Source: Candidatus Limiplasma pullicola | GTDB taxonomy: Bacteria; Bacillota; Clostridia; Christensenellales; Aristaeellaceae | DNA length: 64,000 nt | Reading direction: 5' to 3' | NCBI GenBank assembly: GCA_018710985.1 | Contig: DVIV01000009.1 | Location: forward strand, 47,846-111,845 | The notes under the pieces: generated by a model | What the model was told of the DNA's origin: nothing | What the model saw: only the letters and a program-made list of their open reading frames with translations | The model's database searches: none | Position numbers and translations under genes: made by a program | Shown here: in pieces, positions 53,677 through 62,193 of the stretch | Position numbering within the stretch: the stretch's first letter is position 1 | Layout of the letters: every line of letters starts with the position of its first letter

Positions 53677-54729
53677 TTACAGGGAATTGATCAGCTCGTA
53701 GGTTTCGCGGTCGAAGTGCTTCTTCATCATCAGCGCGTCGGCAAAGGGCATGTTGAACACGCGGCCGTGGCGGATGCCGATGGCCTGGTTGGTGATGCCG
53801 CGGTTGAGCAGCTGCACGGCCAGATGGCCCGCCTCAAAGGCGAAGGCGCTGTCCTGCGCGGTGGCCTGCGCGCCGCGCTGGGTGTAGCCGATGACGGTGG
53901 CGCGGGCCTCGATGCCGCCGCACTTGCGCTTGAGGATGCTGGCCAGGCGCTCGGCGTTGATGGGCTCGCCGGGATAGACGACCTTGCCGTTGTCGTTGAG
54001 GAACTTGCGCCAGTCAAACTCCTTCATCTTGTGCCAGCAGTGCTCGCCGATGATGAGGGTGGCGCGGGTGTTGCCCTTGGCGATCAGGCCGTTGAGGCGC
54101 GCGGCCAGCACGTCCACATCCCAGTCCATCTCGGGCACGACCACCATTTCCGCGCCGGTGGCCATGGCCGTCTTCATGGCGATGTCGCCCGCGTTGCGGC
54201 CCATGACCTGCACCACGGCGGGGCGGTCATGGCTGCGGCTGGTGGCGCGGATGGAGCGCACGGCCTCCACGCACACGTTGACGGCCGTATCATAGCCCAG
54301 CGTGGCCTCGGTGTAACCGAGGTCGTTGTCGATGGTGCCGGGGATGCCTACGCAGGGGATGCCCAGCTCGGACAGGTGCATGGCGCCGTTGAAGCTGCCG
54401 TCGCCGCCGATGACCACCAGCGCATCGATGCCGAGCTTGCGCAGGTTGTTGGCGCACTGGCGCTGAACCTCGGGCTTTTTGAATTCGTCGCAGCGGGCGG
54501 TGCGCAAAAAAGTACCGCGCTGGTCCGCGATATCCAGCACCGTTTCCAGGTCCAGGGCCGCGATATCGTCCTCAGGGTTTTCGCTCAGCCCCAACAGGCC
54601 GTTGTAACCACGCTTGATGCCCATGAGCTGGATACCGTGCGCGGCCGCGCAGCGTGCTACGCTGACTACCGCCGCATTCATGCCGGGGCTGTCGCCGCCG
54701 CTGGTCAGGATGCCGATTTTTCGGATCAA
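53677..54729 (-). CDS. pfkA: ATP-dependent 6-phosphofructokinase
   Basis: A 350-residue glycolytic enzyme that phosphorylates fructose-6-phosphate. GILTSGGDSPGMNAA opens the protein; GGDGSFNGAMHL has Gly in the position where PPi-dependent enzymes carry Asp, and PGTIDNDLGYTE has Gly at the site where PPi enzymes have Lys, so ATP is the expected donor. VQVMGRNAGDIA and PEMDWDVDVLAARL continue the signature. The start is TTG 54729: AAGGAG at 54738-54743 is 8 bases upstream and MIRKIGILTSGG results. Slightly longer than the 320-residue E. coli type. Confidence 0.93.
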   Translation of the reverse strand: MIRKIGILTSGGDSPGMNAAVVSVARCAAAHGIQLMGIKRGYNGLLGLSENPEDDIAALDLETVLDIADQRGTFLRTARCDEFKKPEVQRQCANNLRKLGIDALVVIGGDGSFNGAMHLSELGIPCVGIPGTIDNDLGYTEATLGYDTAVNVCVEAVRSIRATSRSHDRPAVVQVMGRNAGDIAMKTAMATGAEMVVVPEMDWDVDVLAARLNGLIAKGNTRATLIIGEHCWHKMKEFDWRKFLNDNGKVVYPGEPINAERLASILKRKCGGIEARATVIGYTQRGAQATAQDSAFAFEAGHLAVQLLNRGITNQAIGIRHGRVFNMPFADALMMKKHFDRETYELINSL

Positions 54730-54780
54730 ACCAATCACTCCTTGAATTCGCTCGGGCAGGGGGAACTCCCGCCAAGCAGT

Positions 54781-54808
54781 AGTATAGCACAGCTTTTGGC
54801 TGGCGCAA
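54781..54808 (-). promoter_or_regulatory. promoter of pfkA
   Basis: On the minus strand TTGCGC (54808-54803), 16-base spacer, TATACT (54786-54781). Start about 50 bases downstream. Confidence 0.65.
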
Positions 54809-54832
54809 GGGGGCAAAAGAGGCTGTAAGGGA

Positions 54833-55744
54833 TTACATTTCGGAACTTGTCGTGCGGGTGCGGCGCTCCTCGGTGCCTACATGCTTGAGATAGGCTGTTG
54901 GGCTCATGCCTACGATGTGTTTGAACTGCTTGCTGAAATGATAGGGGTCGGGCATGCCGATCTCAACGCCCGTCTGCCGCACGCTCATGCCGTCGCGCAG
55001 AAGCGTCTTGGCGCGCTCCATCTTGAGGAACTGGAGATAGCCCAGCGGGGGAATGCCCAGCTCCGAGGTGAAGCGCTTGCGGAAGGTTTCCACGGGCATG
55101 CGGCTGATGGCGGCCATATCCGCCAGGCTGAAGGCGTCGCGATAGCGGCAGGCGCGCAGCGCGTCCACCACGCGGGCAATCTCATGGCTGAGGGTGGCGC
55201 TGGTGGCCACGCTCTGCCCGGAATGCGCCGCGATCAGGCCCCAGAGCAGCTGGCCCAGCTGATAGCTGGCTTCGCCCGTGCCGGTGTGGCGCACCAGCAC
55301 CTGCACGATCTGCCGGATGAGGACCACCATGCTGGGCAGCATGCCCTGCTTGGCGGGCACGCGGTTGAGCGCGTTCATCTGGCGCATGAAATCCTCGGTC
55401 AGCGCGCCCTCCACCGTGAGCCACAGCAGGCGGGAGTCCTTGGCCTGGCTGATGATGCAGCCCTCTGTGTGCGGCGGGATAACCACGCATTCGCCCTTTT
55501 TGAGCGGCACCTTCATCTCGCGGTGCTCAAACACCAGGCCCCCGTCGTCCACCACCAGCCACAGCGGTGCGTCACAGGTGGACAGACGGTAGTTCTGCTG
55601 AAGCAAAATGGCGCTGCCTGCGGTTTTGATCCATATGCCGCTGCGCTCCACAAGCGGCGCAGGCACATGCGTGCCCTGCACGAAAATTCCCGGATCGGCA
55701 CTCTCTCCCATGGGAGCCTGAGGTACAAAGGTGACGTATGGCAT
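54833..55744 (-). CDS. AraC-family transcriptional regulator with cupin sensor
   Basis: 303 residues. The N-terminal cupin-like ligand domain (about 20-140) shows APLWLVVDDGGLVFEHREMKVPLKKGECVVIPPHTEG. The C-terminal double helix-turn-helix (about 200-300) includes FSLADMAAISRMPVETFRKRFTSELGIPPLGYLQ and VEIGMPDPYHFSKQFKHIVGMSPTAYLK. GGGAGAAG precedes ATG 55744 (MPYVTFVPQAP). It has its own near-consensus promoter. It likely responds to a small ligand, probably a sugar or derivative; no obvious target operon adjoins it. Confidence 0.9.
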   Translation of the reverse strand: MPYVTFVPQAPMGESADPGIFVQGTHVPAPLVERSGIWIKTAGSAILLQQNYRLSTCDAPLWLVVDDGGLVFEHREMKVPLKKGECVVIPPHTEGCIISQAKDSRLLWLTVEGALTEDFMRQMNALNRVPAKQGMLPSMVVLIRQIVQVLVRHTGTGEASYQLGQLLWGLIAAHSGQSVATSATLSHEIARVVDALRACRYRDAFSLADMAAISRMPVETFRKRFTSELGIPPLGYLQFLKMERAKTLLRDGMSVRQTGVEIGMPDPYHFSKQFKHIVGMSPTAYLKHVGTEERRTRTTSSEM

Positions 55745-55800
55745 GGCGCATTCTTCTCCCGATGATAAAGTTAATAAAGTGGATCGTTGGGTCCATGAAT

Positions 55801-55829
55801 ATTGTAAGGATTCCCCTGGCAACTGTCAA
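55801..55829 (-). promoter_or_regulatory. promoter of the AraC-family gene
   Basis: On the minus strand TTGACA (55829-55824), 17-base spacer, TACAAT (55806-55801): 11 of 12 bases match consensus. Confidence 0.88.
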
Positions 55830-55879
55830 GACGTATTTGCTATATTTTGCCGGACGAATTGCCATTTTATCCATTGAAA

Positions 55880-55905
55880 AAGCGTTTCCAGATCCGGAAA
55901 CGCTT
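55880..55905 (-). terminator. terminator of the metallophosphoesterase gene
   Basis: AAGCGTTTCC (55880-55889) pairs perfectly with GGAAACGCTT (55896-55905), loop AGATCC; on the minus strand TTTTTC follows. Confidence 0.88.
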
Positions 55906-55974
55906 GTATTGAAAGAGATTATGGCAATATATCCGACTTTGTAAAAACAGGCGGATTTCATCCCCCATGAAAGC

Positions 55975-56862
55975 CTACTGGCTTTTGAGCGTGATGAGGT
56001 GAATCTGCGGCGGCGCAAACAGCCGCACCGGAGCGCCGGAGGTGCCTACGCCGTTGGAAACCAGAATCGCCGCGCGGCTTTCCTCCAGCCAGCCGCTCAT
56101 GTAGCGGCTGCCCACTTCCGGCAGCAGCTCCTTGAACGGCGTATGCCCCAGCAGATTGATCTGTCCGCCGTGCGTGTGGCCAAAGAGCGCCAGGTCGAAC
56201 CAGTGGTTGTCGCCGTCGCTGCTTTTGGCGCTGAGCACGTCGGGCATCAGGTCCGGCGAGTGGCCGGCGAAGATGACGAAATCCTTGCTGCTCACCTGCG
56301 AGGCCACGCCCGCCACATCCGGGGAGCCGTTGTAGTAGTCATCTACGCCGGCGACGTAGATGTAGGTCTGGCCCAGCTTCATGCGGGATACGGTATTGAC
56401 CAGCGGCAGGCATCCGTAATTTTTCATCTCGGCCATCAAAAGGCCAAGGTTGCTTTCCGGTTCGGTGCGGTCGTGGTTGCCCAGTACGCCGAATACGCCC
56501 AGCCGCGCGTGCAGCGCGGGCGCGTTGCGGAAGAACGCGATGGACGAATCGCTGTCGGTGGCGTAATCGCCGCCCAGAATGATGATGTCCGCGTTCAGGC
56601 CGTTGATGGTGCCGATGAGCTCGTTGACGCGGCTCTGCGAAAACCAGGCGCACTGATGGATGTCGGATGCAAAAACGATTTTCAGATTTTTGAGATTCGT
56701 TGGCAGGTTGGAGACATACAGGGTGTGCTCTTCGACGGTGAGCGTCGTCGCCTCCCAGAACGGATAGACCAGCACCAGCAGGGCGATGAGGCACCACAGG
56801 ATTCGCCTGAACGGAAAGCGTCTGCGCTGAGGCCGGCGGTACTTATAATGATATTTGGCCAT
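55975..56862 (-). CDS. membrane-anchored calcineurin-like phosphoesterase (YkuE-like)
   Basis: 295 residues. A basic N-terminus (YRRPQRRRFPFRR) precedes one span (ILWCLIALLVLVYPF). The calcineurin-like domain contains the five metal motifs: ASDIHQC, GGDYATD, GNHDRTE, FAGHSPD and LFGHTHGGQI. This layout matches YkuE/YaeI-type enzymes, which can hydrolyse phospholipid-derived phosphoesters at the membrane. AAAGGAAGGGAG precedes ATG 56862 (MAKYHYKYRRPQ). Transcribed alone, with a terminator downstream. Substrate not known. Confidence 0.9.
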   Translation of the reverse strand: MAKYHYKYRRPQRRRFPFRRILWCLIALLVLVYPFWEATTLTVEEHTLYVSNLPTNLKNLKIVFASDIHQCAWFSQSRVNELIGTINGLNADIIILGGDYATDSDSSIAFFRNAPALHARLGVFGVLGNHDRTEPESNLGLLMAEMKNYGCLPLVNTVSRMKLGQTYIYVAGVDDYYNGSPDVAGVASQVSSKDFVIFAGHSPDLMPDVLSAKSSDGDNHWFDLALFGHTHGGQINLLGHTPFKELLPEVGSRYMSGWLEESRAAILVSNGVGTSGAPVRLFAPPQIHLITLKSQ

Positions 56863-56893
56863 CGGGCGCTCCCTTCCTTTCCTCAGCGCGCAT

Positions 56894-56922
56894 TTGACAC
56901 ATTTCGTCATTCATTGTACACT
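56894..56922 (+). promoter_or_regulatory. promoter of the flavin reductase gene
   Basis: TTGACA (56894-56899), 17-base spacer, TACACT (56917-56922), 33 bases before the start. Confidence 0.82.
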
Positions 56923-56955
56923 GACCCCATCCACTTGACAAGGGGGACAGCTGAA

Positions 56956-57561
56956 ATGGAACATGTTACCAAATTCCGTACCATTGGTCCCACCACCTAT
57001 CTCTGCCCCATTCCTGCGGTGATGCTGGGCTGCGCGGACCCGGAGGGCGGCGCGCCCAACCTGATCACCGTGGCCTGGACGGGCGTGGTATGCTCCAAGC
57101 CGCCCATGCTCTCCGTCAGCATACGCAAAAGCCGCCTGAGCCATGACATGATCGCGCGCACGGGAGAATTTACGCTGAACCTCACCAGCCGCGCCCTGTG
57201 CCGGGCCATGGATTTCAGCGGCGTCAAAAGCGGGCGGGAGGTGGACAAATTTGCCCACCTGGGCCTTACGCCTCAGCCCGCGCCCGGCCTCAGGGCCGCG
57301 CCAGCCGTGGCGGAGGCGCCAGCGTTTCTGAGCTGCCGGGTCCGCTCCGTCCAGGAGCTGGGCAGCCACGACCTGTTTCTGGCCGATATCGTGGAGGTGA
57401 GCGTGCAGGACCGCTTCTTCCTGGCCGACGGCTCCATCGACGAGGCAGCCATGGAACTGGTGGGCTATGCGCATGGCAAGTACTTCGTGCTGGGGGAGGC
57501 TTTGGGCTTCTTCGGCTATTCGGTGGCTTCGCCGGAGGCGCTGGAGCGCCGCGGATTTTAA
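56956..57561 (+). CDS. flavin-reductase-like FMN-binding protein
   Basis: 201 residues of the flavin reductase/FMN-binding split-barrel family. CPIPAVMLGCADPEGGAPNLITVAWTGVVCSKPPMLSVSIRKSRLSHDMI covers the FMN-binding entry loops, followed by FTLNLTSRALCRAMDF and the C-terminal VGYAHGKYFVLGEALGFFGYS. It binds FMN and may reduce flavin or another small acceptor; many anaerobe members are of unknown specificity. ATG 56956 is preceded by GGGGGACAG. It starts a run with the HAD and two-component genes (15 bases to the HAD gene). Confidence 0.88.
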   Translation: MEHVTKFRTIGPTTYLCPIPAVMLGCADPEGGAPNLITVAWTGVVCSKPPMLSVSIRKSRLSHDMIARTGEFTLNLTSRALCRAMDFSGVKSGREVDKFAHLGLTPQPAPGLRAAPAVAEAPAFLSCRVRSVQELGSHDLFLADIVEVSVQDRFFLADGSIDEAAMELVGYAHGKYFVLGEALGFFGYSVASPEALERRGF

Positions 57562-57575
57562 GGAGGGAAAAAAGA

Positions 57576-58265
57576 ATGGCTCTGCGCGTGCTTCTGGCGG
57601 ATGCGGATGGCACCCTGTTTGACTTTCACCGGGGCGAAGCCGTTGCGATCGCGGAAACCTTCCGGCGCTTCGGCATTCCCGATACACCCGGCAATCTGGC
57701 GGTGTATTCGCGCGTCAACCATGCCCAGTGGCTCAGGCTGGAGCGAGGGGAAACCACCCAGGCGCGCCTTCGTGTGGATCGCTTCACGGACTTTCTGCGC
57801 GAGACCGGCCTTGAGGGAGACGCGCAGGCCCTGTGCGATTGCTACGTACAGCTGCTGGGCCGGCAGCGCTACCTTCTGCCCGGCGCGGAGGCGTTCTGCC
57901 GCGAGGTCAGCGCCCGCATGCCCATCTACCTGATTACCAACGGCATATCGCAGATTCAGCGCAGCCGCTTTGGCGACTGTGCGATTACCCCATGCCTGTC
58001 CGGCATGGTGATCAGCGAGGAGGTGGGGCAGGCCAAGCCGCATCCGGCCATGCTGTACCGGGCGCTGGAGATGGCGGGCTGCGCTCCGGAGGAAGCGATC
58101 GTGATGGGCGACAGCGTGACCGCCGATATCGCCGCGGCCAACGCCGCGGGGATTCACAGCATTTTGTTTACCGAGGGAAAGGAGCCGCCCGAGGGTCATG
58201 GGGCCACCTGGGTGGCGCGGACCTATCAGGAGGCGCTGGACATCCTGCTGGCCCGGGCGGAATAA
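57576..58265 (+). CDS. HAD phosphatase, YjjG-like pyrimidine nucleotidase
   Basis: 229 residues of HAD-IA. Motif I is LLADADGTLFDFHRGE, motif II YLITNGISQIQRSRF (with Thr-Asn-Gly), the Lys is in VGQAKPHPAMLYRALE, and motif IV is VMGDSVTADIAAANAAGI. YjjG enzymes remove phosphate from non-canonical pyrimidine nucleotides as a house-cleaning step; the NG-x-x-x-x-Q-x-x-R pattern after motif II is typical of YjjG. AAGGAGG precedes ATG 57576. The next gene follows 30 bases later. Confidence 0.87.
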   Translation: MALRVLLADADGTLFDFHRGEAVAIAETFRRFGIPDTPGNLAVYSRVNHAQWLRLERGETTQARLRVDRFTDFLRETGLEGDAQALCDCYVQLLGRQRYLLPGAEAFCREVSARMPIYLITNGISQIQRSRFGDCAITPCLSGMVISEEVGQAKPHPAMLYRALEMAGCAPEEAIVMGDSVTADIAAANAAGIHSILFTEGKEPPEGHGATWVARTYQEALDILLARAE

Positions 58266-58295
58266 ACGCGCTTTGGTGCGGGGGAGGGATTGCGG

Positions 58296-58970
58296 ATGCG
58301 GATTTTGCTGGCGGAGGATGAGAAATCTCTGGCGCGGGCGCTTGTGACCCTGCTGAAAAAGCATCACTACGAGGCCGACGCCGTCTATGACGGGGCCGAG
58401 GCGCTGGCCTATCTGCAAACGGGCCACTATGACGCGGCCATCCTGGATATCATGATGCCGGGGATGGACGGCATTGAGGTGCTGTGCCGGGCGCGGGAAA
58501 GCGGCGTTTCCATACCGATCCTGATGCTCACCGCCAAGTCCGACGTGAGCGACAAGGTGACCGGCCTGGACAGCGGCGCCAATGACTACATGACCAAGCC
58601 CTTCAGCGCGCAGGAGCTGCTGGCCCGCATCCGCGCCATGACCCGCGTTTCCCGCGGCGTGGACACCAACCGGCTGACCATGGGCAATGTAGCGCTGGAT
58701 CTGACCACCTATGAGCTCTCTACACCCATGGGCAGCTTCCGACTGACGGGCAAGGAATTTCAGATGATGGAGATGCTCCTGTCCAACCAGCGCCGGCTGA
58801 TTCCCACCGAGCGGTTTCTGGAAAAGATCTGGGGATACGATACCGACGCGGAAGTGCATGTGGTCTGGGTGTACATTTCCTATCTGCGCAAAAAGCTTTC
58901 TTCGCTGGGCGCCAACGTGCAGATTCGCGTGGCCCGCAATGCCGGCTATTCGCTGGAGGAGATACCATGA
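58296..58970 (+). CDS. OmpR/PhoB-type response regulator
   Basis: 224 residues. The receiver domain has LLAEDEK, the phosphorylatable Asp51 in AAILDIMMPGMDG, LMLTAKSD and KPFSAQELLARI. The C-terminal winged-helix effector domain runs from about 125 (FRLTGKEFQMMEMLLSNQ and HVVWVYISYLRKKL). GGGGAGGG stands 8 bases before ATG 58296. It overlaps the kinase start (ATGA), so the pair is a coupled two-component system. The convergent ABC/NEW3 operon is its nearest possible target. Confidence 0.94.
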   Translation: MRILLAEDEKSLARALVTLLKKHHYEADAVYDGAEALAYLQTGHYDAAILDIMMPGMDGIEVLCRARESGVSIPILMLTAKSDVSDKVTGLDSGANDYMTKPFSAQELLARIRAMTRVSRGVDTNRLTMGNVALDLTTYELSTPMGSFRLTGKEFQMMEMLLSNQRRLIPTERFLEKIWGYDTDAEVHVVWVYISYLRKKLSSLGANVQIRVARNAGYSLEEIP

Positions 58971-60193
58971 TTCGAAAGCTCCGCATCAAGTTCATACTGG
59001 TCAGCATGTTTTCCATGCTGCTGGTGCTCTCGGTCATTTTGGGCATCGTCAACGTGCTCAACTACGACGAAATCGTCCACGACGCCGACAGCGTGCTCGC
59101 CCTGCTCAACGAGCATGCGGGCGAGCTGCCCGTGCCGGTGCAGGCCATCGACTGGCGAAGTGCCGGCGACCGCTACAAATCCCCCGAGCTGCCCTATGAG
59201 ATCCGCTTCTTTTCGGCCGTGCTGGACGACGGGGGAAACGTGCTGGCCACCTACAACGATCAGATTTTTGCCGTGGATGAGGCCAAGGTGGCCCAGTACG
59301 CGGCGCAGGCTTATCTGAGCGGCCAGACCGGGGGCTTTGTCCAGGACTACCGCTTTGCCCGCTATGCGGTGCAGCAGGGAACCTTGATCACCTTTCTGGA
59401 CTGCGGGCGCATGCTGGCGGGATTTCGCAGCGTGCTGATCTACAGCGTGGGCATTGCCGCGGCGGGCATGGCCGCGGTGTTCGGGCTGGTGTGGCTGCTC
59501 TCCGGGCGCATGATCCGGCCGGTTGCCGAAAGCTATCGCAAGCAGCGGCGCTTTATCACGGATGCGGGCCATGAGATCAAAACCCCGATCACCATCATCG
59601 ACGCCGATCTGGAGATTCTGCGCATGGAAACCGGCGACAATGAATGGGTTCAGGACATCCAGGCGCAGACGGCCCGCCTGGCCGCGCTGACCAACGACCT
59701 GATCTGCCTGTCCAAGATGGAGGAGGAAGAGGTGCAGGCCAGGCGGATCGAGTTTCCCCTGTCGGACGCGATCCGGGAAACGGCGGAATCCTTTCAGACG
59801 CTGGCCAAAACGCGCGGACATGCGCTGCACGTGAACGTCGAGCCCATGCTGTCCTATGTGGGCGATGAAAAATCCCTCTGCCAGCTGGTGGAGATTTTGC
59901 TGGACAATGCGCTCAAGTATTCCCGTGAGGGCGGCAGCGTGCGCCTGACGCTGGAAAAGCAGGGACGCTCCATCCGCCTGGAGGTGGAAAACGACGTGGA
60001 AAACATGCCCAAAGATGTGGTGGACAACATGTTCGACCGCTTTTACCGCGCCGACCGCGCGCGCGTGTCGGACGGAGGCCATGGCATCGGGCTGTCCATC
60101 GCGCAGGCGGTTGTCAGCGCGCACCGGGGAAAGATCTCCGCCGCCGTCAGCGACGGCCGGCTGACCATGACCGTGCTCCTGCCCGCCGATTGA
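58967..60193 (+). CDS. sensor histidine kinase
   Basis: 408 residues. Two N-terminal spans (about 10-30 and 160-185) bracket an extracytoplasmic sensor region of about 130 residues. The HisKA domain has RRFITDAGHEIKTPITIIDADLEILR with the phospho-accepting His, then the HATPase_c domain with N-box EILLDNALKYS, DRFYRADRARVSDGGHGIGLSIAQAV (G1/G2). There is no HAMP segment obvious between. It overlaps the response-regulator gene. The signal is unknown, possibly cell-envelope related given the neighbouring exporter. Confidence 0.93.
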   Translation: MIRKLRIKFILVSMFSMLLVLSVILGIVNVLNYDEIVHDADSVLALLNEHAGELPVPVQAIDWRSAGDRYKSPELPYEIRFFSAVLDDGGNVLATYNDQIFAVDEAKVAQYAAQAYLSGQTGGFVQDYRFARYAVQQGTLITFLDCGRMLAGFRSVLIYSVGIAAAGMAAVFGLVWLLSGRMIRPVAESYRKQRRFITDAGHEIKTPITIIDADLEILRMETGDNEWVQDIQAQTARLAALTNDLICLSKMEEEEVQARRIEFPLSDAIRETAESFQTLAKTRGHALHVNVEPMLSYVGDEKSLCQLVEILLDNALKYSREGGSVRLTLEKQGRSIRLEVENDVENMPKDVVDNMFDRFYRADRARVSDGGHGIGLSIAQAVVSAHRGKISAAVSDGRLTMTVLLPAD

Positions 60194-60208
60194 TTTTTCG
60201 CATAAGAA

Positions 60209-60243
60209 AGCGCCCGTTCCCGACTATGCCGGGAGCGGGCGCT
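60209..60243 (-). terminator. terminator between the kinase and the ABC permease genes
   Basis: AGCGCCCG and TTCCCG (60209-60222) pair with CGGGAG and CGGGCGCT (60230-60243); on the minus strand TTTCTTATG follows. It probably serves both convergent units. Confidence 0.82.
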
Positions 60244-60252
60244 CGTCATGCT

Positions 60253-61248
60253 TCACGCGCGGATCTCCTGGCGCATGAAGGCGATGTAGGAAACGGTGAA
60301 CGCGGCCATGGTCAGCGCCAGCATGACCGTCAGATGCGGCCATACCAGCAGCAGGCTCTGGTCAAAGGACAGGTAACTGGCGATCGCGCCCGATACCGAG
60401 GCCTGCGTGGTGATGCCGATGGTGCGCACGTTGGGGTTGAGCAATGTGGTGGCCGCCTCGCAGTACAGGTAGTAGGGCGAGGTGCGCTCCAGAGACAGCT
60501 GCAGCTCATAGTTGTTGTACATGTTGTAGTATCCCTGAATCCCATCCAGCGGATAGGCGATGTTGGCGATGATGCTGACCACCATGCTGGCAAACAGCGT
60601 CAGGTAAATCCACACGGCGATCACGATCAGCGCCGAGGTGGCGGCGTGCTTGCACAGGGTGGAACACAGGATGGATATGCCCAGCCACAGCGCCGTATAC
60701 ACCGCCGTGAGCACCAGGTAGGAGAAGATGCGCAGCAGCTCCTCGCCCACGGGCGGGATGCCCAGGATGGCCAGCCCCAGCCCGCCCACCATGATGCCTA
60801 CGAAGAAGATCATGATGAACACCACGGTGGTGCCGGCCAGGAACTTGGCGTTGATGACCGCGTCGCGGTGAATGGGCTGGGATACCAAGCGGTTGAGCGT
60901 GCCCTGCGTGCGCTCGCGGTTGATGGCGTCAAAGCCCATGGCCAGTCCGGCCAGGGGGGCCAGGTAGGCCAGGAACGAAGCGAACGAGGGGATGGAGCTG
61001 CCGCTGGCGGTGTAGATGGCCAGGAAGAGGTATTCGCTGCTGGTGAATGTGGCGTCGGAGATGCTGCTGAGCGCCCCGTAGAGGCTGGCCAGGCTGGTGA
61101 GAATCAAAAGCGCGAATACAAGCTTGAAGCGCGCGCTGTGGAAATGATCGGCCAGCTCCTTATGATATAGCGTGGAGAAGCCGCCCGCCTCACGCCTTGG
61201 CTTCGCCCCGGAGATGGCGGAAGATGTTGCCGCCGCGGCTGCCTTCAT
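60253..61248 (-). CDS. ABC-2-type transporter permease
   Basis: 331 residues with six membrane spans arranged as one 2-span plus further spans. LAMGFDAINRERTQGTLNRLVSQPIHRDAVINAKFL is the ABC-2 signature of NatB/YhaP-like permeases, and SGAIASYLSF-like ends occur in such permeases. The gene probably starts at ATG 61248 (GTG 61257 is an alternative); either way the first 59-68 bases overlap the ATPase gene in another frame, an unusually long overlap. It forms an exporter with the ATPase and follows the NEW3 protein. Substrate unknown. Confidence 0.86.
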   Translation of the reverse strand: MKAAAAATSSAISGAKPRREAGGFSTLYHKELADHFHSARFKLVFALLILTSLASLYGALSSISDATFTSSEYLFLAIYTASGSSIPSFASFLAYLAPLAGLAMGFDAINRERTQGTLNRLVSQPIHRDAVINAKFLAGTTVVFIMIFFVGIMVGGLGLAILGIPPVGEELLRIFSYLVLTAVYTALWLGISILCSTLCKHAATSALIVIAVWIYLTLFASMVVSIIANIAYPLDGIQGYYNMYNNYELQLSLERTSPYYLYCEAATTLLNPNVRTIGITTQASVSGAIASYLSFDQSLLLVWPHLTVMLALTMAAFTVSYIAFMRQEIRA

Positions 61249-62191
61249 GCTGCTCACCTGCCTTTACAAAGTATCTTGAATAGATTTCGTCCAGATCGCT
61301 GCCGCACTGCCGCAGATACGTAAGATGGAACTTCTGTGCCAGCAGGGCCTGGGTCACCGCGTCGGATACGTCCGTGGCGGACTGGACCAGGAAGGTTTCT
61401 CCGTTTTCCTCCACGGAGGAGACGCCCTCCACGCCCCTGAGCGCTTCGGCCAGCGCCTTGCCGCCCGGCTCTGCGCCCACTTCCAGGCGAAAGCCGCTCT
61501 CCTGCTCCAGCTGCTTGCCCAGCTCGCCGATTTCGCCGCAGGCCACCAGCTTTCCCTTGACAAAGATGCCCACACGGTCGCAGATCTGCTGAATCTGATG
61601 CAGCTGATGCGAGGAAATCAGGATGGTTTTTCCGTCCTTTTCCGCCAGTTCGCGGATCAGCGCCATCAACTCATGCATGCCTTCCGGGTCGATGCCGTTG
61701 GTGGGCTCGTCCATGATGAGCACGTCGGGGTCCTTGATGAGGATGTCCGCGATGCCCAGACGCTGTTTCATGCCCTTTGAATAGGTGCCCGCCCGGCGGT
61801 CCACGGCCTCGGTCATGCCCACGCGGGCCACCAGCTCGTCAATACGCGCCTCCAGATAATCGCCGGACAGGCCGTTCATCGCGCCGGTCATGCGCAGGTT
61901 CTGCCGGCCCGTCATATCGGGATAAAAGCCCATATTATCCGGCAGATAGCCCACGAAGCGCTTGACCTGTATGGGGTTTCGGGTGCAGTCCACGCCGGAG
62001 ATGGAGGCGGTCCCGCTGGTGGGCTCGGTCAGCCCCAGCAGCATGAGCGTGGTGGTGGTTTTCCCTGCGCCGTTGGGGCCCAGCAGGCCGAACACCTCGC
62101 CCTGCCTGACGGTCAGGTTCAGGTCATCCACCGCGGTCAGTGCCCCGTAGCGCTTGGTCAGCGCCTTGGTTTCAATGATCGTGCCAGCCAT
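61190..62191 (-). CDS. ABC-2 exporter ATP-binding protein
   Basis: 333 residues: a single ABC domain with Walker A GPNGAGKTTTTLMLLGLTEP, signature YSKGMKQRLGIADILIKD and Walker B VLIMDEPTNGIDPEGM, and a C-terminal extension (about 220-333) typical of the NodI/NatA-like exporters. GGGAGG is 8 bases before ATG 62191 (MAGTIIETK), two bases after the NEW3 stop. It powers the adjacent permease. C-terminal region overlaps the permease start. Confidence 0.93.
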   Translation of the reverse strand: MAGTIIETKALTKRYGALTAVDDLNLTVRQGEVFGLLGPNGAGKTTTTLMLLGLTEPTSGTASISGVDCTRNPIQVKRFVGYLPDNMGFYPDMTGRQNLRMTGAMNGLSGDYLEARIDELVARVGMTEAVDRRAGTYSKGMKQRLGIADILIKDPDVLIMDEPTNGIDPEGMHELMALIRELAEKDGKTILISSHQLHQIQQICDRVGIFVKGKLVACGEIGELGKQLEQESGFRLEVGAEPGGKALAEALRGVEGVSSVEENGETFLVQSATDVSDAVTQALLAQKFHLTYLRQCGSDLDEIYSRYFVKAGEQHEGSRGGNIFRHLRGEAKA

Positions 62192-62193
62192 GC